Made by a program: the position numbers and the translations under genes
Shown here: piece after piece, positions 25,895-34,419 of the stretch
Layout: each line of letters starts with the position of its first letter
How positions within the stretch are numbered: the stretch's first letter is position 1
Notes under the pieces: generated by a model
Told to the model about the DNA's origin: nothing
Database searches by the model: none
The model's input: the letters and a program-made list of their open reading frames with translations, nothing else
Origin: JAFGLZ01 sp964390905
Lineage (GTDB): Bacteria > Planctomycetota > Phycisphaerae > UBA1845 > JAFGLZ01
Assembly: GCA_964390905.1 (NCBI GenBank)
Contig: CAYMLO010000024.1
Span: forward strand, 15,076-79,075
Reading direction: 5' to 3'
DNA length: 64,000 nt

Positions 25895-26149
25895 CCCTGC
25901 CTGGCGGCGCCTGCCGCTCGAGGTTCAGGCGCGCGCCCCCCCGAGAAGACGGTGCCCCGCTTCGGCCAACCCCGATCAGACCCGTGGACCTCTGGCAGCC
26001 CAGTCGATTCATGCTGCCTTCGGGTTTGGATTGACTCGGCTTGGGCGCTGTGCTATCGTTGGTGCGTCCTTGGCGGGGAAGTCGGCATGGCGGTCGTGCC
26101 GCTTGCGCCCGGCCTTTGGGGTAAACGGGCTCTTACGGAGCGATTGGCG

Positions 26150-26377
26150 ATGAGTAGGAATGTCATCGTCGTGTTGCTGATCTTGTCCATCACCAGCAGC
26201 ACGATGGTGGTGGGGTGTGATGGGGGCGTGATCGCCCTGCAGCTCGGGGTCGTTCTCGCCCAGTTTGCAGGGTCTATCATCTTGGACAAGATGATCGATG
26301 GGTTCTGGGGCAGGACCGAAGCAGCGGTCGTTGAAGGTCCTGCGGTTCTCTTGGCCATACGCTCCTGGCACCTCTAG
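26150..26377 (+). CDS. Small lipoprotein, leader-sharing pair, first copy
   Basis: 75 aa from ATG 26150 with ACGGAG upstream. The leader MSRNVIVVLLILSITSSTMV then VGC is a lipobox-type signal (Cys 23), nearly the same as in the next gene, at both protein and DNA level. The mature part is short, mostly hydrophobic (GGVIALQLGVVLAQFAGSII) and bears no relation to the neighbour except a shared II/LLD segment (SIILDKMIDGF against GMLLDRFVGPL). Unknown role. Confidence 0.65.
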   Translation: MSRNVIVVLLILSITSSTMVVGCDGGVIALQLGVVLAQFAGSIILDKMIDGFWGRTEAAVVEGPAVLLAIRSWHL

Positions 26378-26456
26378 CCAAACGGGGGCTGTGCCGAGGC
26401 CGGTTTTGCCAGGCCCGTCGCGCTGTCGACGGGTGTTGGGTATGGAGAGATCACTC

Positions 26457-26732
26457 ATGCAGCGACATGTGATTGTTGCGTTGTTAATCGTGTCCATCAT
26501 GAGCAGCACGATGGTGGTCGGCTGTGATGCGCTGAGTATCCTGGCCGGGGTACTGGGTAGTGGCGGCGGCGGCGGGGGTTTGGGCGGGCTGATCCTGACG
26601 AACATTCTGCAGATAGGCCTGTCGATCGTCGGGGGCATGCTGCTGGATCGATTCGTCGGTCCGCTGATCGGCGACCCCGCCGGAGATTATGGCGTAGGCG
26701 ACGGGAACGGTAACGGGGTCGTAGACGACTAG
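26457..26732 (+). CDS. Small lipoprotein, leader-sharing pair, second copy
   Basis: 91 aa from ATG 26457; GGAGAG seven bases upstream. The leader MQRHVIVALLIVSIMSSTMV then VGC matches the gene at 26150. The mature part has a Gly7 linker, a hydrophobic segment, and an Asp/Asn-rich tail GVGDGNGNGVVDD, which resembles a calcium-binding dockerin-type loop. It may anchor something at a membrane; there is no closer clue. Confidence 0.68.
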   Translation: MQRHVIVALLIVSIMSSTMVVGCDALSILAGVLGSGGGGGGLGGLILTNILQIGLSIVGGMLLDRFVGPLIGDPAGDYGVGDGNGNGVVDD

Positions 26733-26854
26733 GGTCCCGCCCCCGTCGACAGTGCGGACACGACGGTCTCTAGGGATCGGGCGGTCGGACTCGAGCTGGC
26801 CCCGAGTGGGTTTGGCTCTCCCGAATCGCTCGCGTGCGTGGAGCCTTTGTATCC

Positions 26855-27520
26855 ATGCAAGAGCGCACGACACGGATCATTTACAACATCTGGTCGCACT
26901 TCTACGACGCGTTGCTGACCAAGCTGGTCCAGCGACGTCAAGAGCAGGCGATCGCCCGGATGGAACTGAGGCCTGGCGAGTGGCTGTTGGACATCGGCAT
27001 CGGCACGGGGCTGAGCCTGGCGTTTTACCCTCGGGACGTGAACATCGTCGGACTCGACATCAGCGAAGGCATGTTGGCGCGGGCCAGAGAGCGGATCGAC
27101 GAGACGAACCTGTCGCTGGCCCGCCTGACGCTCGCCGACGCGATGACGCTGCCTTTCGAAGACGACAGCTTCGACCACATCCTGGTCAGTCACGTGATCA
27201 CCGTCGTCAGCGACCCGGTCAAGTTGGTCGACGAGATCCGGCGGGTGGGCAAGCCGGGGTGCCGCATCGTGGTGATCAACCACTTCCAGTCGGGAAACTC
27301 GATGATGGCGCTCTTCGAGAAGTGGTTGTGTCCGCTGTGCCAGAAGATCGGGTGGCGGAGCGACCTGTCGTTGGAGGATCTGATGGTCAAGACCGGCCTG
27401 GACGTCGATTTTCGCTACAAGCTCGATTCGGTGGACCTGTGGGAGACGGTCTTCATCACCAACACGCCCGCCAAGTCGGCTGAGCTCGATGTTGTGACGG
27501 CCAACGCCTCGGCGGCCTAG
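26855..27520 (+). CDS. Class I SAM-dependent methyltransferase, PmtA/UbiE-like
   Basis: 221 aa from ATG 26855; a GTG 21 bases upstream is also possible. N-terminal YNIWSHFYDALL is typical of phospholipid N-methyltransferases (PmtA) and UbiE. Motif I is LLDIGIGTGLSLAFYP, motif II GLDISEGMLARAR, and DAMTLPFEDDSFDHI the acidic/post-I region. The size fits PmtA. Its product could methylate phosphatidylethanolamine or a quinone; the next gene being an acyltransferase-like protein favours a lipid substrate, but this is inference. Cytoplasmic, probably membrane-associated. Confidence 0.8.
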   Translation: MQERTTRIIYNIWSHFYDALLTKLVQRRQEQAIARMELRPGEWLLDIGIGTGLSLAFYPRDVNIVGLDISEGMLARARERIDETNLSLARLTLADAMTLPFEDDSFDHILVSHVITVVSDPVKLVDEIRRVGKPGCRIVVINHFQSGNSMMALFEKWLCPLCQKIGWRSDLSLEDLMVKTGLDVDFRYKLDSVDLWETVFITNTPAKSAELDVVTANASAA

Positions 27521-27550
27521 CCCCACCGGCGCCGACCCTTCGATCAAGCC

Positions 27551-28525
27551 ATGCCCCTTGACCTCCTTTCGCTGAGGCTGATCTACATACGACGCATCGT
27601 GGTGACCCTGGCCCACACCCTCGGCTGGGCCCGCGCGATGGCATTCGCGCGCTGGCTGGCCCGCGGCGTATTTGACCTCAACACGCCTGCGCGACGGCGA
27701 GCGGCGGACAACCTATCGCAGGCCTACGGGGATGAATTGACCCCCGAGCAGCGGGATCGGCTCGCCAGGGACGTCTTCGAACACATCGCCGCCTTCTGGG
27801 TGGAGGCGTTCTTCGCCCGGCGCAAGCTCCGCATCAGTTCCTGGCGGCGGTTCGTTTCGTTCGACGACGAGCCCGCCGTGCGATCGCTGGCGGAATCACC
27901 CCGTGGGGCGTTGCTGGTGACGGCCTATCTCGGCAATCTCGCCGTGGGGGCCTACGCCCTGGGCCAGGTCTGCAGGCCCCTCTACGTCGTCATCGACGAG
28001 GCCGAGCACCCGGTCCTCAGGTCTTGGCAGGATGAGCTGTATCGCCAACCCAATCTCGAGTTCCTGCCCCGGCAGCGTGCGGGGGCGCAGACGGCGGATC
28101 TGCTGTCGGCTGGGCAGAAGGTCCTGATCGTCGGGGAGCACCCCCGCCGTCACGGACGGGCCATCGAGCTAGACTACCTCGGCCAGTCCTGGCCGTGCTA
28201 TCCAACGGTGGGGGTCTTGGCTCGCTGGTGCAACGTGCCCGTTCACACCGTCGCCGCCCGGCGTCTGCCGGGGGAGTTCCGGTTCGCGGTCTCAGTCGGG
28301 CCGGCCGTCGACCCGGTCGATCTGGCGGACGGCGAGGACCCCGCCGAGGCGATCACGCAGCGGTACATGGCGGGGTTGGAGGCGGCCATTCGCCGTTGGC
28401 CCGACCAGTATCTCTGGACGCACGGCTGGGGGGCCGAGACCGCCCGTGCCGCGGTGGCCGCGGACGACCGCACCCCTTCTCACGGCCGTGCGGAGGACTC
28501 GCCAACCGCCCTGCGCGGGGAATGA
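27551..28525 (+). CDS. LpxL/HtrB-like acyltransferase with degenerate active site
   Basis: 324 aa. The overall pattern of the lysophospholipid/lipid A acyltransferase family is clear: an N-terminal amphipathic anchor, RRRAADNLSQAYGDELTPEQ, GEHPRRHGRAIELDYLGQ, and the end motif QYLWTHGW. But the catalytic H-x4-D/E (normally HFGNWE) reads YLGNLA here, and the Arg of LWTHRR is Gly. It is thus likely catalytically inactive or altered. It is 30 bp from the methyltransferase and 180 bp before lptD, so lipid A-related context holds. Confidence 0.75.
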   Translation: MPLDLLSLRLIYIRRIVVTLAHTLGWARAMAFARWLARGVFDLNTPARRRAADNLSQAYGDELTPEQRDRLARDVFEHIAAFWVEAFFARRKLRISSWRRFVSFDDEPAVRSLAESPRGALLVTAYLGNLAVGAYALGQVCRPLYVVIDEAEHPVLRSWQDELYRQPNLEFLPRQRAGAQTADLLSAGQKVLIVGEHPRRHGRAIELDYLGQSWPCYPTVGVLARWCNVPVHTVAARRLPGEFRFAVSVGPAVDPVDLADGEDPAEAITQRYMAGLEAAIRRWPDQYLWTHGWGAETARAAVAADDRTPSHGRAEDSPTALRGE

Positions 28526-28704
28526 TCGGCCCCATAGGATGACAACCGTTTGGCAGAAAAAGGGTTGTGCGAGAAGGCGAGCGCGATTGCCATTGACGCA
28601 CAGGGCGCATTCGCTACAATAACAGTCTTGTCCTGGCGGCGGGCGTCAGCGCCAACGGGACGCTTGAGCTTCTGTGGAACTGGGAACAGACGGACCGCAC
28701 CGAC

Positions 28705-31700
28705 TTGGATACGATCCGCCAACGCTGTTTGCATGCCCTGACCTCCCTGATGGGGATGCTATTGCTGTGTGCTGGGGCGACCCAACACCCCACCACCGCC
28801 CCCTACGAGATGGACGACCCCTCCCGACCCCTCCTGCCGACCGGTATCAGCGAGTCAGACGTGGAGATGGAGGGCAAGTTCGCCTACACCTGGCAACAGG
28901 ACGGCGTCAGCACGGTGATGTACCGGGGCCGGTTCGAGCTGTTCATGGAGCGCCGGCGACTGTCGGCCGACGAGGCCGTCATCTGGCTCAGCACGGGCCA
29001 CTACAAGGGCCGACGCTACCAGATTCTTGACGTTTTCCTCTGGCAAAACGCCGAGATCCGCGAGCCCGGGGGGACGGTCAGCACCTCGCCAGTGTTCCTG
29101 CTGAAGGTCCAGACTTTCGGCAAGGTGCTTCTGCAGGCCGACGCGACGAGCCTGGAACCACAGGGCAACACGCCCCTCTACGAACAGGCCTCAGACACCC
29201 GCAAGCTCATCGAGGCCCGCGAGGCCGCCATCGATCAGCTCGTGCCGGAACAGGCGAAGGACAAGCCCCACCCCGGCGAGGAGCCGTCGCCGATCCAGAT
29301 CAAGTCGGCCGATGGGAGGGCGATGCTGCCCGTTCTGGACAAGGGCCCGAAGCGCGTCTCGTACCGCAGCAAGGAGCTGGAGGTCAACGTCAAGAAGGGG
29401 ATCGTGATCGCCATCGGCGACGTGTATCTGACCCAGACCGGCGGGGGGCCGGCCGACCTGTTGGAGATCTACGCCGACGCGGCCGTCCTGTTCCTTGCCG
29501 AGGGGATGATTCAGCAGAGCGAGGAGCTTCTCGGCAACGTCGGGGCTGAAGCCGCCGAGAAAGGGGGAGCCCGATCGAGGGGGGAAGGGATCGGTCAGGA
29601 GGAGGCGGACCGCGACGACGGGACGCTGGCGACGGAGCCCAAGACGCCGACAGCGGCGGCCAGCGGGATGGTCCAGGGGGCCTATCTGGAGGGCGACGTG
29701 GTCCTGTCGCGGGGCGAACGGATGATCCGGGCCTCGCAACTGTACTACGACTTCCAAAACAACCGGGCGCTGATCCTCGATGCCGTGATGCGCGCCATGG
29801 CGCCGGAGCGGGGCGTACCGGTGTACGTCCGGGCCGAGCGGGTCCGGCAGCTGTCTACGACCGAATACGCCGCGACCCAGGCGAAGATCACCTCCAGCGA
29901 GTTCCACACGCCGCACTACCACATCGGGGCCGAACGGGTCTACCTCCGCGACCGGACCACGCGGGATTCCTCCGGGCAGATCGTCGGGCTGGGGGCGGGC
30001 ACGTACGAGATGCACGACCCGACGTTCAACATTGGCGGCGTGCCGGTGGCTTACTGGCCCTACACGGAGGGCGACTTCAAGCTCAGCGAGACCTCGCTAC
30101 GGAGCGTCCGTGCGGGCTACAGCGACGACTTCGGGGCCACCTTCGAGACCAAGTGGTACATGTTCAACCTGCTGGGGATGCGCCAACCCGAGGGGTATGA
30201 CGCCTGGTTGAACCTGGACTACTACACGAAGCGCGGGCCTGGCGTGGGCATCAACCTGGACTACGAACGGGACGACTACTACGGCCTGTTCCGCAGCTAC
30301 TACATCTACGACAAGGGGGAGGACGATCTGGGCCCCTTCCGCGACGAGGATCCCTCGACCGAGCATCGGGGCCGAATCACCTGGCGACACCGGCAGTACC
30401 TGCCCAAGGACTGGGAGCTCACGCTGGAGGCGAGTTACATCAGCGATCCCGGCTTCCTCGAGGAGTACGAGACGAGCGAGTTCTTCGAGGGCAAGGAGCA
30501 GGAGACGCTGATCTACGCCAAGAAGCAGAAGGATCACTGGGCGTTCACGGCGTTGGCGCAATGGCGGGTGCTGGACTTCCTGACGCAGACGGAGCATCTG
30601 CCCGACTTCGGCTTCCACCTGCTCGGGCAGGACGTTGGGGGGATCGCGACGGCCTTCAGCGAGAGTCATGCCGGCATCGTCCGCTACCGACCCGACAACC
30701 GCCGGTTGTTCGATCGCCACCGCTTCGACGACAACACCGAGAAGAGCGATCTGACGCCCCGGGTGGACGAGCGTGCCGAGATCGACGTGCCCGTGCCGCT
30801 GGGCCCGGTCAAGTTCGTGCCGTTCTCGACGGCCCGCGGCAGCTTCTGGGATTCCGGGCCGACCGAGGAGGGCGGTAGCCTCTGGCGAGGCTATCTGAAT
30901 TACGGGGCGCGCGCGGGGACGTACCTTTCTCGCGTCTATCCGGACGTCACCAGCCGCCTGTTCGACATCAACGGGATCAAGCACATTATCAAGCCGGACG
31001 TGGCCTTCTGGTTCGCGCATTCCAACCTCAGCAGCATGGACTTGTATCCGTTCGATCAGGGCGTGGAGACGATCGACGACTTCGACGGGGTCACGGTTGG
31101 GTTGCGTCAGCGTTGGCAGACGAAGCGGGGCGGGCCCGGGAGATGGCGGATCGTCGACCTGCTGACGTTCGACCTGGAGGTGGGGGCGTTTCAGGACGGG
31201 CGGAGCGACGAGTTCACGCACGGCGATACGTTCATGAGTCGGCCGGAGAACTCGATCACGGCTAACTACATCAACGGCAACCTGAACTACCGGCTGAGCG
31301 ACACGACGGCGTTTCTGTGGGACTTCAACTGGGACATGGACGGCGGGGAGATGGACGTGACGAATGTGTCGATCGCGGTGGAGCGGTCGCCGCGTCTGAG
31401 TTACTTCTTCGGCTGGCGTTACATCCGCGAGACGGACAGCAACCTGCTCGGCTTGGGGGCGAACTACCGACTGAACGCGAAGCACACGTTGGCGTTCCGG
31501 ACCTACTACGACATCGAGGTGGGCCGGGCGGCCGACTGGGCGGTAACCGTCGTCCGGAAGCTGCCCCGCTGGTACCTGGCGCTGAGCCTGGGGTACGACG
31601 GGGTGAAGGAAGACTGGAACATCTCGCTGGCGGCCTGGCCGGAGGGCCTGCCCGAGGCGACGCTCGGGACGCGTCGATTCACCGGTCTGGCCCGGACCAC

Positions 31701-31773
31701 CGGTATCCGACCTCAGAAGGCGAGCGGGTCCCTGCCCCCAGCCACACCGACGCCGCCGGTCCAAACGGATTGA
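28705..31773 (+). CDS. lptD: LPS-assembly protein LptD-like, with OstA-type N-domain
   Basis: 1022 aa from TTG 28705 (ATG 28750 is an alternative). N-terminal signal/lipoprotein-like segment, then about residues 50-430 with OstA/LptA beta-jellyroll pattern (GRFELFMERRRLSADEAVIW, VNVKKGIVIAIGDVYL, ASQLYYDFQNNRALILDAVM). Residues about 430-1000 are the outer-membrane barrel: HRGRITWRHRQYLPKDWELT, FDINGIKHIIKPDVAF, LSYFFGWRYIRETDSNLLG, which match the LptD C-domain. It inserts LPS into the outer leaflet, with LptE. The N-domain is larger than in E. coli (784 aa total). First gene of the rightward envelope unit. Confidence 0.9.
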   Translation: MDTIRQRCLHALTSLMGMLLLCAGATQHPTTAPYEMDDPSRPLLPTGISESDVEMEGKFAYTWQQDGVSTVMYRGRFELFMERRRLSADEAVIWLSTGHYKGRRYQILDVFLWQNAEIREPGGTVSTSPVFLLKVQTFGKVLLQADATSLEPQGNTPLYEQASDTRKLIEAREAAIDQLVPEQAKDKPHPGEEPSPIQIKSADGRAMLPVLDKGPKRVSYRSKELEVNVKKGIVIAIGDVYLTQTGGGPADLLEIYADAAVLFLAEGMIQQSEELLGNVGAEAAEKGGARSRGEGIGQEEADRDDGTLATEPKTPTAAASGMVQGAYLEGDVVLSRGERMIRASQLYYDFQNNRALILDAVMRAMAPERGVPVYVRAERVRQLSTTEYAATQAKITSSEFHTPHYHIGAERVYLRDRTTRDSSGQIVGLGAGTYEMHDPTFNIGGVPVAYWPYTEGDFKLSETSLRSVRAGYSDDFGATFETKWYMFNLLGMRQPEGYDAWLNLDYYTKRGPGVGINLDYERDDYYGLFRSYYIYDKGEDDLGPFRDEDPSTEHRGRITWRHRQYLPKDWELTLEASYISDPGFLEEYETSEFFEGKEQETLIYAKKQKDHWAFTALAQWRVLDFLTQTEHLPDFGFHLLGQDVGGIATAFSESHAGIVRYRPDNRRLFDRHRFDDNTEKSDLTPRVDERAEIDVPVPLGPVKFVPFSTARGSFWDSGPTEEGGSLWRGYLNYGARAGTYLSRVYPDVTSRLFDINGIKHIIKPDVAFWFAHSNLSSMDLYPFDQGVETIDDFDGVTVGLRQRWQTKRGGPGRWRIVDLLTFDLEVGAFQDGRSDEFTHGDTFMSRPENSITANYINGNLNYRLSDTTAFLWDFNWDMDGGEMDVTNVSIAVERSPRLSYFFGWRYIRETDSNLLGLGANYRLNAKHTLAFRTYYDIEVGRAADWAVTVVRKLPRWYLALSLGYDGVKEDWNISLAAWPEGLPEATLGTRRFTGLARTTGIRPQKASGSLPPATPTPPVQTD

Positions 31774-32015
31774 TGCGGATCTGCAGCGGCGAGCGCGCTT
31801 TTGTGTGCGCAGGATGCTGGTCCGCTCAGAAGCCCCAACCTGCTTGGATGCGGGATGCTGGGGTGGCGGCCTTGTCTTGGTGGGCCGAATCGGCACAATG
31901 TGACTCACGCCCGGCAGAGTCGAGGAGACAAGACCCACGGGTGGCGCGGCCCGTTGAACCGGGCGCAAATGGCGGCGTCGGTCCCGGGTCCGCATCGAGA
32001 AGACGAGGAAAGACG

Positions 32016-32621
32016 ATGAGAACCGTTATGACGGTGATGACGACGGTGGGCGTGGTGGCGGCGATCGTTGTGATCTTCGCCGGCCGCGCCACGCGCGCTG
32101 AGGGGCCGGGCGCACAGCCGCTGTACGGCGTGGTCAGCTTGGCTCAGATCATGCGCGAGTTCAAGGAGGTCCAGGAGATACGGGACAAGCTCCAGAAACG
32201 GGCAGAGGATTTCCAGAAAGAGGGTGAGGCGCGGCGGCAGAAGATCGAAGAGACCCGCCTGAACCGCGACATGGAGCACCCCGACAGCCCGAAGTGGTTC
32301 GAGCACCAGAAGGAGCTCAACCGGTTGACGGTCGAGCTGGAACTATGGAGCAAGTTCGAGCAGAAGGACCTCGAAGCCGAGAAGCGCCAGCAGCTGAACG
32401 TCTTGTACAAGCGGATCCTGGGGGCTGTCGAGCAGGTAGCCAAGCATCGCGGGTTGGACTTGGTCTTTCGGTATGACACGGTCGATCTGAACGACCCCAA
32501 CGCCCTGCTGACGACGGAGGCGATGCGGCTTCGAGCGGTCGTCTACGGCGCACCGAGGGTCGACGTGACCAAGGATGTCATCCATCGGGTCAACAACCCA
32601 TCGGGCAGGAAGGGCAAGTAA
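32016..32621 (+). CDS. OmpH/Skp-family periplasmic chaperone, copy 1
   Basis: 201 aa, GAGGAAAG before ATG 32016. Signal peptide (about 1-28), then YGVVSLAQIMREFKEVQEIRDKL at the start of the mature protein, a long coiled coil (tentacle helices, about 50-140; EKRQQLNVLYKRILGAVEQV) and a short trimerisation strand LDLVFRYDTVDL. It would carry outer-membrane proteins such as LptD across the periplasm. A paralogue follows 73 bp later. Confidence 0.88.
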   Translation: MRTVMTVMTTVGVVAAIVVIFAGRATRAEGPGAQPLYGVVSLAQIMREFKEVQEIRDKLQKRAEDFQKEGEARRQKIEETRLNRDMEHPDSPKWFEHQKELNRLTVELELWSKFEQKDLEAEKRQQLNVLYKRILGAVEQVAKHRGLDLVFRYDTVDLNDPNALLTTEAMRLRAVVYGAPRVDVTKDVIHRVNNPSGRKGK

Positions 32622-32694
32622 CAGGGCGTACCGCATCCGCGTCGGCGTCGACCGGTTGGGCGGGGCGGCGCGGAGGCGATCTCAGGAGTCGGTC

Positions 32695-33363
32695 ATGGCG
32701 AAGAAACTGTCATCAAGCGTGTCTTCGAGATGGATGCTGATCCTTGCGTTGGGGGGTTGCCTGTCGGCTGGTGCGCTGATGGGCCGCGGCGGCACCCGCG
32801 CCGCCGAGAACGCCGCAGCGGGCAAGGCCCCCGTCTTCGCGGTGGTGGATCTGTTCTCGGTGCTGAACACGTCGCGGATGTACAAGGATATGCAAGAACA
32901 GCTCAAAAAAGGCGCCGAAGAGAAGCGGAAGGAAGCCCAACGCCGCGAGCAGGCGGCCAAAGAGGCGCAAGAGATGGCCGGGGCTTTCAAGCGGACGGCG
33001 CCGGAGTTCCGCGACAAGTTCAAAGCCTTCGTCGATGCCGCCGTCGACTACAATGCGTACGTCCGGTTGAGCCAGGCCGAACAGATCCTCCTGCTCAACA
33101 AAGGGACCTGGGAGGTCTACCAGGCCATTCTGGCGACCGTCAAGACGGTGGCCGAAGAGAACGGCGTGGACATCGTGCTGTACCTGGACGACTTCGAGCC
33201 CAATCTGCAGGACACCCAGCAGCTGCTCGGGCAGATCCGGCAGCGCAAGGTGCTGCACGCGTCGGCGGCGACGGACCTGACCAAGCAGGTGCTGGAGCGG
33301 CTCGACGCGAACTACCGCAAAGCCCGCGCCGCAAAAGAGGGCGGCGGCGAGAAGGGCGGTTAG
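32695..33363 (+). CDS. OmpH/Skp-family periplasmic chaperone, copy 2
   Basis: 222 aa, from ATG 32695 with CAGGAG. Signal peptide, then VFAVVDLFSVLNTSRMYKDM, coiled coil (KKGAEEKRKEAQRREQAAKE) and VDIVLYLDDFEPN, matching the layout of the upstream copy. It ends 3 bp before lpxD, as Skp does in many proteobacteria. The two copies have diverged well beyond simple duplication, so they probably have different clients. Confidence 0.88.
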   Translation: MAKKLSSSVSSRWMLILALGGCLSAGALMGRGGTRAAENAAAGKAPVFAVVDLFSVLNTSRMYKDMQEQLKKGAEEKRKEAQRREQAAKEAQEMAGAFKRTAPEFRDKFKAFVDAAVDYNAYVRLSQAEQILLLNKGTWEVYQAILATVKTVAEENGVDIVLYLDDFEPNLQDTQQLLGQIRQRKVLHASAATDLTKQVLERLDANYRKARAAKEGGGEKGG

Positions 33364-33366
33364 CCC

Positions 33367-34419
33367 ATGGTCGCCAGACAGACCCTGGCCGAACTGGCCG
33401 AGGCGGTTGGCGGACAGGTTCGGGGGGATGCGGAGGTGCGCGTCGTCGCGGTGGGCGCCGTTGACCAGGCCGGTCCGGACGAGATCACCTGGGTCACCGA
33501 CCAGCGCTACGCGGCGAAGCTGTCGAGCAGCCGGGCCGGTGCCGTCGTCGTCCCTTTCGAGTTCGAGCAGACCCCGATGCCGGCCATCCTGTGTGCGGAT
33601 CCGGGGGCCGCCATCGCCCTGATCCTGGAACGGTTGGCCCCGCCCGCCTGGACGCCGGAACCGGGCGTTCACCCCACCGCCGTCGTGGCCGAGACCGCCC
33701 AGCTCGGTGAGGGGGTCGCTGTCGGTCCCTACGCCGTCGTCAGTCATCGGGCCGTCATCGGTGATCGCACCGTTCTGCATGCCCACGTGGTGATTGGTCC
33801 CGACGTGACGGTCGGCGCCGACAGCGTCTTCTGGCCGCACGTCGTCGTCCGCGAGCGCTGCCGGCTTGGGTCCCGTGTCATCGCGCATCCGCAGGTAACG
33901 ATTGGCAGCGACGGATACGGCTACCGCTTCGCGAAGGGGCGGCATCACAAGATTCCCCAGACCGGGATCGTGCGGATCGAGGACGACGTGGAGATCGGTG
34001 CGGGCAGCTGCATCGACCGGGCCAAGGTGGGCGAGACCGTCATCGGGCAAGGCACGAAGATTGATAACCTGGTGCAGATCGCCCATAATGTCCGAGTGGG
34101 TCCGCACTGCTTGCTGGTGGCCCAGGTCGGGCTTGCCGGGACGGTCAACGTGGGCCCGTATGCGATGCTCGGCGGCAAAGTCGGTGTGGCGGACCACTTG
34201 ACCATCGGCGAGGGGGCGAAGGTAGCAGCAGGCAGCGGGCTGTGGCGGGACGTGCCGGCCGGTGCCTCCGTGGGAGGCATCCCTGCCCGCGACGGCAGGC
34301 TGTGGATGCGGCAGCAGCGCTTGCTTGACAAGCTTCCGGAGATGCACGCCCGGATGCGCGAGCTCGAGAAACGGGTGGCCAGCCTTGAAGCGGCAGCAGA
34401 CCATCAGCAAGACGGTTGA
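33367..34419 (+). CDS. lpxD: UDP-3-O-acylglucosamine N-acyltransferase
   Basis: 350 aa, standard LpxD length. N-terminal uridine-binding domain (LAELAEAVGGQVRGDAEVRV, ITWVTDQRYAAKLSSSRA), left-handed beta helix with hexapeptides from about 105, catalytic FAKGRHHKIPQTGIVRIED (His in GRHHK) and C-terminal helix (MHARMRELEKRVASLEAA). It adds the N-linked acyl chain to lipid A precursor in the cytoplasm. Its end overlaps the lpxC-fabZ start by 35 bp. Confidence 0.96.
   Translation: MVARQTLAELAEAVGGQVRGDAEVRVVAVGAVDQAGPDEITWVTDQRYAAKLSSSRAGAVVVPFEFEQTPMPAILCADPGAAIALILERLAPPAWTPEPGVHPTAVVAETAQLGEGVAVGPYAVVSHRAVIGDRTVLHAHVVIGPDVTVGADSVFWPHVVVRERCRLGSRVIAHPQVTIGSDGYGYRFAKGRHHKIPQTGIVRIEDDVEIGAGSCIDRAKVGETVIGQGTKIDNLVQIAHNVRVGPHCLLVAQVGLAGTVNVGPYAMLGGKVGVADHLTIGEGAKVAAGSGLWRDVPAGASVGGIPARDGRLWMRQQRLLDKLPEMHARMRELEKRVASLEAAADHQQDG

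Larger units (their letters stand above)
25635..26149. other. 515-bp intergenic region with two hairpins and a T-tract
   Basis: Between the leftward porin and the rightward lipoprotein pair. Holds a large imperfect hairpin (25726-25782), a T-run at 25806-25813, a perfect GC-rich palindrome (25861-25894), and C-rich sequence on both sides of that palindrome. I recognise no gene and no known riboswitch here. Confidence 0.5.

Noticed and set aside
30097..31995. 632-codon open frame on the - strand
   Set aside because: Antisense to the LptD barrel; no start signal or domain.
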